DNA of 64,000 nt from Macrophomina tecta. Taxonomy: Eukaryota > Ascomycota > Dothideomycetes > Botryosphaeriales > Botryosphaeriaceae. Location of the stretch: NCBI GenBank assembly GCA_024180945.1, contig JAKSGN010000005.1, positions 1,116,001 through 1,180,000 of the forward strand. The letters are read 5' to 3'. Each line of letters opens with the position of its first letter. The stretch's first letter is position 1. Both the position numbers and the translations under genes were made by a program. Below are positions 22,097-32,300 of the stretch, piece by piece. A model generated the notes under the pieces. That model did no database searches. It saw only the letters and a list, made by a program, of their open reading frames with translations, and was not told where the DNA came from.

Positions 22097-23450
22097 ATGG
22101 CTTTCCGAAAGCGCAATATAGGCATCGGTCGTGTACCTGCGGGCTCCGATGCCCTATCCCCTGCTGCTACACCGAGTTCTACGCCTACGACAGTACCAGG
22201 CATCCGCCCGTCCCCAGTTGATGGACGGCCGACCACCTCCACCGGCACGCCGTCACTCGATGGGATTCTAGCAGGACACGCGGGGTTTGCCCTCGGCTCG
22301 TCACTCCTGATTGAAGAGAGTGGTACAACAGACTTTTCGGGCGCATTGCTGAAATACTATGCCGCAGAGGGCATCATCCAAGGGCACAAGGTGCACGTAG
22401 TGGGGTTGGGCGAGCCGTGGGGAAGGGAACTTCCAGGTCTAGTCGGTGTTGCCGATGGCGAGTCCGATGCGGCAGCAAGCACAGGCAAGAGTAAGGAGCG
22501 GATGAAGATAGCATGGAGGTATGAAAGATTGGGCGAATTCGAGGCGGAGAAAAGGATTGGCGGAGCAAGAGGTGCGTGGGAACCTGTCACTCCTTACTCG
22601 TTTGCGTCTGTACATATTGCATCAATTGAAGATTATCACAGCTAGAAGCTCTGCCTCGCCTGAGTGTTGTACTGATATGTATCCTCGCCTAGGGCCGGCT
22701 GAGCGTGACCAGCAAGGCGGATCTGCAGCTTCACCAGCGTCCGCAGATGCGACTGGACCACCTCCATTCTGCCACAAGTTCGACCTCGCCAAAAGGCTGG
22801 AGTTTCCAGCAGGAACATTGATCAACTACATCCCGCTTCCGCCTCCACATCAGCAGACCTCTCCATTCGATCCCGTTCTTCAGAACCTCGCTACGCAGCT
22901 AGCCTCAAGCTCACCAACAACCATACATCGCCTATTGGTTCCTAGCTTGCTCTCGCCCGCGCTCTATCCACCCCACTCGAGCCAGCCGTCCTTCCTTCTT
23001 CAGTTCCTCCATGCCTTGAGGGCTTTATTGCGGAAGTACCCGAACAGGCTTACAGCAATGCTTTCACTCCCCCTGGAACTCTACCCCCGCAGCTCCGGAC
23101 TCGTCAGATGGGCAGAGCTGCTCAGTGACGGGGTGTTGGAGCTGCAGCCATTCCCGCACCTCATGGATACGTACGGCGATTTGGCATCATCTGGCGCGGC
23201 GACGGCAACCGAGGAACGGCCACAAGGGATGTTGAGAGTACATAGGCTGCCGGTCTTCCATGAGCGGGGAGGAGGCGGTGGTGGAGTCGCAGGCGTAGGG
23301 GATGACTTGGCCTTTACACTAAGCAGGAGGAAGTTCGTGATCAAGCCCTTCAGCTTGCCGCCGGTGGAGGGCGATACCGAAGCTCAAGGAGCGCTGGGAA
23401 CTGAAGGCGGTGATGGTGGAAAACAGACAAAGGTTGACATTGATTTTTAA
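22097..23450 (+). CDS. ELP4: Elongator complex subunit ELP4 (PAXNEB family)
   Basis: RecA-like subunit of the Elp4-5-6 ring of Elongator, which is needed for wobble uridine modification of tRNAs. Exons 22097-22571 and 22693-23450 with a 121-bp intron give 410 residues. Family features: an N-terminal Ser/Pro/Thr-rich stretch, then TGTPSLDGILAGHAGFALGSSLLIEE (read here as the Walker-like turn without the full P-loop Lys, as normal for this subunit), KIAWRYERLGEF before the junction, and FCHKFDLAKRL after it. A Gly-rich loop near 355-365 and the FVIKPFSLPP tail follow. The junction codes Arg-Gly-Pro-Ala. Its stop is 41 bp from the stop of the convergent small membrane protein gene. Confidence 0.93.
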
Positions 23451-23491
23451 GAAGCGATAAAGAGTACCGGAAGTTGGCGGGACACGGGGCC

Positions 23492-23798
23492 CTAGGGCTC
23501 GTCATCGGAATCCTCAACATTGTCGAGCATTTCCTCCATCTCGATCTGCTCCCAGCCAGCCTGGCCGGTGCCAGATCCAAGACCTCGGGCGTAACTGCGC
23601 CCGAAATCGGCGTGTCGTGGATTCAGTGATACGCCGGCAATGCTGGCTCTGAAGCTGTCTCCAAGACAGGATGACAATGCCATCCAGGCTGCGGCGTTGA
23701 GATTAGCTCAGTCTCATGCTGAGAGCACATGATGACGCACCAATGAACAAAACCAGCGGCAGGAAAAAAATCAGCCCGAGTATGATCCAGATGTCCAT
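23492..23798 (-). CDS. Small single-span membrane protein, 84 residues, unrecognised
   Basis: Exons (minus) 23798-23741 and 23688-23492 join across a 52-bp intron with GTGCGT donor and GCCGCAG acceptor, giving 84 residues. Residues 3-23 form one hydrophobic segment (WIILGLIFFLPLVLFIAWMA), broken by the splice junction inside it. A short Cys/Ser stretch, a polar middle with two aromatic-basic patches (NPRHADFGRSYARG) and a strongly acidic end (QIEMEEMLDNVEDSDDEP) follow. The composition suggests a tail facing the cytosol. I do not recognise a named family. Support: clean splice sites, a sensible membrane topology and placement between two housekeeping genes. Its start faces away from SEN34, 432 bp apart. 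Confidence 0.72.
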
Positions 23799-24230
23799 AT
23801 TGTCGGTGTTGTGGTGCAGTTGTGGATGCTGGTGATCACCGTACGGAACGTGACGAGAGGCGGTCAGTGCGCCGACGCCGACGCGCTAAAAATTTCCGGG
23901 TCCTCTTGAGCTTTTTTTCGCGTCGGCGCTGACTCCTCACTCCATCATCCCACAATGTGACCTGCCACGTCCGCCGCCTCGACGAGGCACCAACATCAGG
24001 TGAGTCTCACCATGTCCTCTTACTTCACCTCTCCCTTCACATGATTAAACCAAACTTATCATCAATCTGTCAATCCCCTGAGGTTCAGGCTTCGGCTTTT
24101 GAACTGTTGATGAAAACGAGTTAGACACATGACATTTACCCAACACCGTACTTCACAGCACATTCAGCGAAAAAGGCACTTGAGCTGACATTGCTGGCAC
24201 GCAGATTATCAGCAGAACCCCTCTGGAAAA
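23799..24230. promoter_or_regulatory. Divergent promoter with imperfect inverted repeat
   Basis: 432 bp between the small membrane protein gene and SEN34. It carries a 14-16 bp inverted repeat, GTCAGTGCGCCGACGC (23863-23878) and GCGTCGGCGCTGAC (23920-23933), differing by a two-base insertion in the left arm. A T run lies just before the right arm. Possible 5' UTR intron of SEN34 near 24000-24215 cannot be settled. Confidence 0.55.
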
Positions 24231-25949
24231 ATGAGCGGTCTAGGCCTTGATCATGTTTTTCCATTTCCGAGGGACGACGCCGTCTCGTCTCTGAGCGAGC
24301 CTGGCGAGAGCCCGGAGCGGGTACAGACGCCACAGGTAGTCGTCCACAGCTCTGAAGATGCGCCATCGCTACGGTCTTCACCCAAGAGGGTGCCGGCAGA
24401 GGAAAGGTCACCAAGCCCACTCGCACACGTCTTCCCGTGGCAGAATTCCCCCACGCCTCCGTCTTTCGAGCAGATGCAGGTTTTCGAGCCCTTCGACATT
24501 GGTGACATGACTCCGACCCCAAGCGAATGGTCTGAAGGACAATACTCCAGTGCCCAACAGTCGCCGGATAGACGGCGGAAAGAGATAGGCTTGGTACCGG
24601 AGCGGGCTCCTACTCCCAGGACAGTGCCGGAGACCGGCCCTCTGCTGAAGAACCTTGCGCGGCTTGAAGGTGTCCAAGCGTCTGAAGCCGCGCCTGAAGC
24701 GCCAGTTGATGAAGATGTCGTGCCAACTCCACTTGCTGAAGAGAAGATTGCCCCGCTTGAGAGTGCTGTGCATGAACCAAAGTTGGTGTCGGCGGTCGAT
24801 CTGCCAGAAGCAGAGCCTGCTTCTCAGGTGCTGGAAGATGTAGAAAATACACAGGCCCAAATCGATGCCGCTGCACCAGTTTCCGAGCCCACTTCTGCCA
24901 AACCTGAACAGTCTTCTTCGCAAGCGACAAACGTCGAGTCACAGGTTCAGTCAGAGCCAGCGCCTAATTCTGAATTCACTGAAGTTTCAACGCCACCTTC
25001 AATCCCTATTTTTCGAGTCGGCGATCGCTACATGCTTTACGACACGGACCACATTTCCTACCTGCGGCGCGAGCATAATATTTGCGGTGTGCTCATTGGC
25101 ACTCTCCCAAGTCATCCCCAGCAAAACGTCTTCCTAGGGACACCTCTCCACCTGATGCCTGAGGAAGCGCGCCGTCTCGTTGAGATTGGTGCCGCTTACA
25201 TCGTCGACGACGTCGCTGCCCACAGGACGGGCATCATAGGCCTGAGTGCAGCCGAGCGGAAGGCTTTCCTAAGGGCAATGGAAAAGCAGGGCACTGAGGC
25301 CCAGCGCGCCAGCCAAAAGAAGGCCGACGACATTAAAAAGGAGGCCTTGAAGAAGAATGCAGACAAAATTGAGAAAGCGAGAAAGGCCAAGCAGGAGAGA
25401 CAAGAGCAACAGCAGCAAGCATCTTCTGCGGCCGCGCAGGGCCAGATGCAAGAAGATGCGGATTCATCCCTCTTCTCGCCACCTACGCTCCAAAGACCCA
25501 CGTCGCCGACCCTCTCTCAGGCAACCTCAACGTCAGTGGCCGAAGACCGCTTCTACATCACGCCTTCTACATCTCACCCCCCTCTTCCGACCCCGCCCGC
25601 ATCGCCCCCAGCGCAAAGAGAATTGCCCAAGGTCCCGCGCTCTTACCCGCTTTTCGCATACCTTCACTCGAGAGGCTATTTCATGTCTCCCGGCCTGCGA
25701 TTTGGCTGCCAGTACTGCGTCTACCCAGGCGATCCGCTGCGGTTCCACAGCCACTTCTTGGCTGTGGGCAAAGATTGGGGCGAGGAGTTCGACTTGATCC
25801 AGCTGGTGGGCGGCGGACGCTTGGGAACGGGTGTGAAGAAGGGGTTCCTGGTCGGTGGGAAAGAGAGGAAAGTTGGAGAGGTGGATGATGGGGATAAGAG
25901 ATCCGAGGAGGGGGTGAGGGCTTTTAGCATTGAATGGAGTGGCATGTGA
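24231..25949 (+). CDS. SEN34: tRNA-splicing endonuclease catalytic subunit SEN34 with long N-terminal extension
   Basis: Catalytic subunit that cuts the 3' splice site of intron-containing tRNAs. One exon, 572 residues, about twice the usual length of roughly 280-320. The SEN34 domain proper starts near residue 262 at IPIFRVGDRYMLYD, then HISYLRREHNICGVLIG; a charged Lys/Glu/Gln coiled coil follows (about 350-400), and the nuclease fold ends with Tyr498 in CVYPGDP, His506 in RFHSHF and Lys536/537 in GTGVKKGF, the three catalytic positions. Residues 1-260 are disordered, rich in Pro, Glu and Ser, and contain the paired motifs DHVFPFPRDD and AHVFPWQNSP. No in-frame Met lies close to the domain, so the extension appears genuine in this reading, unless an intron was missed. 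Confidence 0.88.
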   Translation: MSGLGLDHVFPFPRDDAVSSLSEPGESPERVQTPQVVVHSSEDAPSLRSSPKRVPAEERSPSPLAHVFPWQNSPTPPSFEQMQVFEPFDIGDMTPTPSEWSEGQYSSAQQSPDRRRKEIGLVPERAPTPRTVPETGPLLKNLARLEGVQASEAAPEAPVDEDVVPTPLAEEKIAPLESAVHEPKLVSAVDLPEAEPASQVLEDVENTQAQIDAAAPVSEPTSAKPEQSSSQATNVESQVQSEPAPNSEFTEVSTPPSIPIFRVGDRYMLYDTDHISYLRREHNICGVLIGTLPSHPQQNVFLGTPLHLMPEEARRLVEIGAAYIVDDVAAHRTGIIGLSAAERKAFLRAMEKQGTEAQRASQKKADDIKKEALKKNADKIEKARKAKQERQEQQQQASSAAAQGQMQEDADSSLFSPPTLQRPTSPTLSQATSTSVAEDRFYITPSTSHPPLPTPPASPPAQRELPKVPRSYPLFAYLHSRGYFMSPGLRFGCQYCVYPGDPLRFHSHFLAVGKDWGEEFDLIQLVGGGRLGTGVKKGFLVGGKERKVGEVDDGDKRSEEGVRAFSIEWSGM

Positions 25950-28900
25950 GCAGTTGCTACGGAGTAGAGGTTCGGGAACCACTACGCCGGCTGGAATGAT
26001 AGGAGTGATCGACTTGAGCTATCGCGTCCGCACAAGATTTCAGTCTTGAATTTCCTAGGAATCACTGTTATTCCAGTTATATGCTATTCTCACTTTGGTC
26101 AAATGACCGCTGGCTTACTGTGTGCTTTGTTTATATTACTGGATGAGCGCAACCTAATGATGCAAGCCAATATGACGACGTACGTCCTCCTGTATCCGAT
26201 TATTCCAATAGGACCAATCGCTTGATTATTCGATCTCACTGGCTATCACCATTCAACGCTGATGTGCATGGCCAGGCCGCGATTTTCCTGCCCGTCATCG
26301 TCAAGCATGGTTCGGAAAAGAGATTGTTGTTCCTGTACTACAAACGTTCTCTGTTAGCTGCTCAATAGAGCAAACTATTGAGAAGGGCTAAGCCGTGAGA
26401 GAGATCCATCATGGCGTTTAAGACTTGATATGCGTAGGCTGCGAGGTGAGTGGGTTTGTAAGAGAGGGGCCACGCTTTGACACGAGGCTCCTAAAGTTGC
26501 AAACAAAATAACTGAAAGTGTGAAGGGAAGAGAAGAAGAAGAAGAAGAAGAAGAAGAAGAAGAAGAAGAAGAAGAAGAAGAAGAAGAAGACAGCCGCAAA
26601 GACGCACCTCCGCAAACCCACGAATTGGAGTACCGGCCCCAATTGGCGTGACCATCATATGCTCCGTCTGAGTGGCTTCTTGAATCTCGATGACTCGATA
26701 TCGTCCCTTCAGACTGTTGAGGAGCGAAATGTGATACTAGTGTATGCCGCTGTAACGCGATAGTGGACGAAGTGGATGCTAATATGTTGAAGCGGGGGGA
26801 TTGGGCCAGGTCACTTTGGGGAGAGTGCGCATGGTTTGGCGAGAAGCCTAACAAGATATTGGGTTAGCATGGGTTGGGACATGTATACTCTACTAAGACC
26901 CTGGCCACTTTTAAGGCCTCGGAAGATATTGTGACGGATCTATTGGTCAAGTAATGCAACCCAAATCACAAGCACGACTTTTGCCAATCCAAGCTCGCTC
27001 TACAAATATTTTCAGCTAGCGCAAAGCAAGGCACTTCACAAGAGTGATCGGACATGGAGGCTCTTAATTCTGGGCAATATGCAACTTCCAACACTGACTC
27101 CTGCGGTTGTGCTCCTGTCCCCCGTGGAAATAGGCTAGTGGATTTTCTTGCTGATGAAAATCAATAGCCTTGGCTCTTCACCGGCCGGCATTACGTGCTC
27201 TTCAGCAATGCGACCGCGTGATGCCGGGCGACACATGAACTCGGTGTGCTAAATCTGCAGCGCCCGAGGATGGTGGTGTAAATCCAAGGAATGAGGCATC
27301 CTAGACCTATCTAAGAATCGCCGTCAGGGCTCCGCAGTGGAACAGGGGATAGAGTGGTTTGTTTTTCGATTTCGGCGCAGCCTGTGACTGCCAGCATGTA
27401 GATGCAAAGCTGTGAATGTTTTGCCTTTTAGATGACCACGACCTTTATAGAATCGATGGTAATATTTGCTTTCACTACAGCAGAGGATACGTTACTGACG
27501 TCACTGGGTGGTCTCGTAGCGGCCTTCAGGGAATCGAAACCTGCCCTGGACTGATGATTGCAAATGCCTCATGCTGAGATGAGACAGCGGTGAGTGCTTC
27601 ATTATGAAAACACAGTTCATCAATTTTTTTTTTGTCAGCAGAGGCTGTCTATCACAAGTGCGGGACGAACGGACTTGTGAGACGTCTCTGTATGTGACTG
27701 ATTTCCTTTGCTAAGAGAAGCGGATCGGCGTACTTGGCCCCTTATCCAGCTGTAGAAAAACGTCTTCCGACTCCCGAAAAGATCCACTGCAGATCCGATC
27801 TCGTGAGTCTCTTCATAATAATCTTCAACCATACGCTCTCCCATACATCAGCATTTACACTTGGTACTATAACCACATTTCTTTACTAGGCCCGGAATGG
27901 AGGCACTTGTCTGGTCATGTCGCTTATTCTGAAGAGAGAAGAAAGCCACATGTCTCGCAGGCTTGTATGCCAGCCGAGATTACCGCGGTGGAAACGCTTC
28001 GCAAGAAGAAACCGGCTCCGACAAGCCCTTAAATATTCCCCTTCGCAGGAGCAAAAAGTTTACCCATCCCCTGCCAATTGGCCGTTTCCCGACTTCAAGG
28101 GCCCCGCCTGAACGTCTCCCCGAGCCCACAAACCCTCACGGCACAAGACCCTCAACATCAGGCAGTTTTCCCTCCTTAGTGGTAATATTTCACGTCTGAC
28201 TCAGCCCAACTGCCGTACTATTCGCCTACATTTGGCGTTAGAGGAAGAAAGCTTCCCAAAATCTACTGTTTCCTCGGGGAAGACATTGAGAATGCGCACG
28301 CTATGGGCCTTTCCCGTCCCAAAATTATGTCACACGCGCCTCCGCCGAGCCCAAAAAGCAAAATACCAAACACAGCGTGATGCCTCTCCAACATCCCAAA
28401 ATTGACGGCCCGCATCATCACAGAAGTCTGAAGCCCCAAGAACGCTCTCGCGCGACGCGGTACGTCGCCCTCTCCTGTAGCTGACTAGACGCTCGATGGC
28501 ATGATCATGCCGGGGGGACGTGATGCGGTATGTCGAATGAGAGTAGATGATGGTATCGATGATGGTGGATGGTGTTCCACGACTAGTAAGCTATCTACTG
28601 TCGACCTGTCTAATCGGGTAACTGCCTCATGTGTCCCGATCCTCCACTGCCATCCTGACACTCGAGGGCAGTCGGAAAGCAATAGGCACGGAAAGATGCT
28701 GGAAATATAAAAGGAAGTCCTCCATGCTGACCGCCCTGCTTCCGCTCGAAGTATGTTCATTTCACCCTCATTTGGCAGTGAGACGCGTTGCCAGAGTGTA
28801 TTGCGTATCTGACCAGCACCCATCAGCCCTTGATTCCGAACGCGTATACCACTCATTCACGAAAGGCCGGCTGACTCGCACCTACGAAGTCACACAAGCC

Positions 28901-29371
28901 AAGTCAGTCCCACCACATGCTCGCATTTCATACACAACGTAGCAAATTGTTGAAATTGCAATGGACGAACTACTTATCTTTCTCTCCAAGACCTAAACAA
29001 GAAAACGAGACAACCTAAGCTATTTACAGGCCAAAATGACAAAAAGGAATCCATGCTATAAAAGACCAAGTCCAAACGAATGGGGAAAGTTTAGGTATTG
29101 TAAAGAGGCAATATGCGCACCTCCTTTGCCCCCTCCCCCCCTCCCCGCCGCCCTTGTGAAATATTTCCCCATCTAAACGCCAATTTTAATCTTCAATGGA
29201 CGCAACCTTGAAATTTTTGTGTATATCATTCACATCGAACCAGGAAAGCCCCTCCAGTCATTTTTTCTTTTCTCTCCAGAACAAACGCAGTAAAATCTTA
29301 CATATCATTTCGTTGACAGCGTATCAGGTTGTGAGCAAGGAGAACATTTGAATGCGCATAGATGGGTGAGT
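25950..29371. other. Gene-free 3.4-kb interval between convergent 3' ends
   Basis: It lies between the SEN34 and sulfite reductase stop codons. It contains the (GAA)n tract at 26531-26590 and no supportable coding region. The only long frames are made by the repeat. I looked for tRNA arms and transposon ends and saw none that hold up. The right end (about 29000-29371) is probably sulfite reductase 3' UTR. Confidence 0.6.
26531..26590. repeat. (GAA)n microsatellite
   Basis: About 20 perfect GAA units in noncoding DNA. Read on the minus strand it would code poly-Ser or poly-Phe, which explains a spurious frame there. Confidence 0.95.
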
Positions 29372-32300
29372 TTACTCCTCATCCTCCTCTTCTTCGCCAG
29401 TCTACAAGGATATGTTAGCAATGTTTTGAGTTAGTTGAAGTTTGCATAATCAACTTACGTTCTCGTGGAAGTTGCGGCCGTCGGTGGTGGCAGTAATGAT
29501 GCCAGCACGGATGACCCAGTCACCGAAGTGCTCACCCTCGTTCTTCTCAGTGGCGTAGCGCTTGATCATAGGGCGGAGAATCTCGAGGATCTCGTCTTCC
29601 TTGATCGACGCGCGGTAAAGCTTGTTCAGACGCTGGCCGTGGTAGCCACCACCGAGGTACATGTTGTACGCGCCGTAAGCCTTGCCGACGAAGGCGATCT
29701 CGGCAAGCCAAGGGCGGGCGCAACCGTTGGGACAGCCAGTCATACGCATGACGACGCTCTCCTGGCGCAGGCCATTCTCCTCGAGGATCTTTTCAACCTT
29801 GCTGACCAGAACGGGAAGGTAGCGCTCCGACTCGGCCATGGCAAGACCGCAAGTGGGGAAGGCAACGCAGGCCGAAGAGGAAAGACGGAGACCAGAGAAC
29901 TGGATGTTGTCAAGCTTCCACTTCTTCAAAAGTGCCTTCATCTCGTCCAAGTCGTCGTCATGCACACCGGAAAGGATTAGGTGCTGGTTGCCCGTGAGGC
30001 GGAACTCTCCCTTGTGAGCCTTGGCAACCTCGACGAGACCGGTCTTCATCGGGAAATCGGCAGTATCTTCGATGCGACCATTCTCGATGAACAGAGTGAA
30101 GTGGTTGAGGCCGTTCTCATCCTTGACCCAGCCGAACGTGTCGACGTTGCTCTCGAACTTGAAAGGACGTGGCTCCTGGAACTTCTTGCCGTTGCCCCAG
30201 TATTCCTCAACCTTCGCCTTGAAGCCCTCGACAGTCATATCGTCAATGGTGTACTTTAGGCGGGCATGCTTACGGTTCTTGCGGTCGCCGTTGTCACGCT
30301 GGACGAGCATGATCTTCTCGCACGCAATGTGGACGTCCTCGGTGGGAACAAAGCCAAACATCCTGCCGGTTTGGGGGTAAGTCTTCTTGTTGTTGTGAGT
30401 AGCACCCATACCACCGCCGGCGAGAACGTTGAAACCCTCAAGACGGCCATCAGCTCCCTTGATAGCAATAAGACCAATATCATGAGCATAGACATCAGTG
30501 TCATTATGAGGGGGAATGGCGATAGTAATCTTGAACTTCCTGGGGAGGTAGGTAGGACCGTAAAGGGGCTCGTGATCAACGATAGCATCACCAGCAATCT
30601 GCGTCTTCTCGTCGTCCTCCTTCAACCAGATCTCGTGGTATGCGGTAGTCGAGGGCAGGAGGTGGTCGCTGATCTTCTTGGAGACGGCGTAGACGTCACG
30701 ATGGAAAGCGCTGTGCTCAGGCAGACTGCTGCACATGACGTTACGGTTGACATCACCACAGGCAGCAATGGTGGTCATGAGGGCCTTGTTGATGGCCTGC
30801 ATGGCGGGCTTGAGCTTGCTCTTGACAACGCCGTGGAACTGGAAGGTCTGGCGAGTAGTCAACTTCATGGTCTCGTTGCCGAGAGTGCTGGCAATCTCAT
30901 CCATCTGGATCCATTGCTTAGGTGTGGCAACGCCACCGGGCAGACGGCAACGGATCATGAAGGAATATGCAGGCTCAAGACCCTGAGCCTTGCGCTGGTC
31001 ACGGATGTCACGGTCGTCCTGCATATAGGTACCGTGGAACTTGGTGAGTTGCTGATCAGCAGCTGAGATGGCCAAAGTGCTAGTATCCTTGAGACCCTCC
31101 ACGATAGTACCACGGAGGTAGTTCGACTGGATCTTGATGTCCTCGTTGGTCAATGGCGGGGGCTCCTCGGGGAGACCATCGACCTTGTCAACACCGAGAG
31201 CCTGCCACAGCTTCGGCTCCCACTCGGCGTAAGCGGTCTGGTATCCATCAGGATCCTGGTCATCACCAAGACCAATGTCAACCAGAGTCTTGCCACCGAG
31301 AGTTATGAGCCTGGCCTGCAGGTCCTTGGCAGGCTTGTTGTAGTAGATTTTGTCCTCCTTGCGAGGCCAGTAGTGGCTGTCACCAAGGCCGAAGACCGCA
31401 AAGTTGACAGTGGCGAGGTCGATGTCGGTAGAGTTCTTGATTGCCTCCCAGAAGTTCCTGGCGTTCTGAGGGAACTCACCTTGACCGGCGGTGCTAGTGA
31501 TCAGAACAAGGTTCTCCTCGGCGTTGATGTCCTCGAGCGGGTAGTCGTCCATAGCCATGACCATAGTCTTCAAACCACGAGCCTTGCCCCGGTTACCCAG
31601 ACGCTTGGCCAAGTTCTCAGCATTTCCGTTGTCCGAAGCGAAGAGGATGGTAACAGGAGCACCCTGAAGACCCTCCAAGAGCTTGCTGTAGGCATCCTTG
31701 GCCTTCCTTTTTTGCAGCTCACGGACCTCAGTACCGTAGGACTGCGAAAGGTTGGCGGAGAATTCGGGATGCCTCTTCATGAGCTGGGACAGGTAGTTAT
31801 CGCGGCGAAGGAACTCCTGGAGTTCCTTCTTTATCCTCTCGGAATCGAGCTTGAAGTTCTCCTCGCCCTTCTCCTCGCCCTTCGGATCCCAGCGGTACAG
31901 GGGCCAGTAGCCGATGTCAACAGCCTTCTTGGTCTCCTGAAGAACAGTCAAAGGAGACTCGTTCTCCATGTGGTATGGCAGATAGGCAAGGACAACGGAA
32001 GGACCGTTGAACTTGTCAGCTTCAATCATCGCTTGGAGGACCTGGGTGTACGAGCTGTAGACAGCAGTCGAGGCAACGTAAGCGTTTCCAAAGTTCATGG
32101 CATAGAGACCAATGTCCTTCTTTCTCCTGGCAGCATCCGCAGCAGCACGCTCCGAGTAGGGGGTCGAGTCAATGATGAGCATGTTCACGTTCTCACCAGA
32201 GGCCAAGACGTGGTGAACACCAGAGTTACCGAGGTCGTAGGCCCAAGCATCGGAGCCGACAAGCCACTGGGACTCTTTGCGGAAAAGACCCTTGGAAGAA

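Noticed and set aside
26375..26854. Minus-strand frame with a long poly-Ser run
   Set aside because: It is produced by the GAA microsatellite; the flanks have no protein-like features.
27520..27560. T-loop-like sequence on the minus strand (GGTTTCGATTCCC)
   Set aside because: No matching acceptor stem, D arm or anticodon arm could be folded around it, so it is not called as a tRNA.
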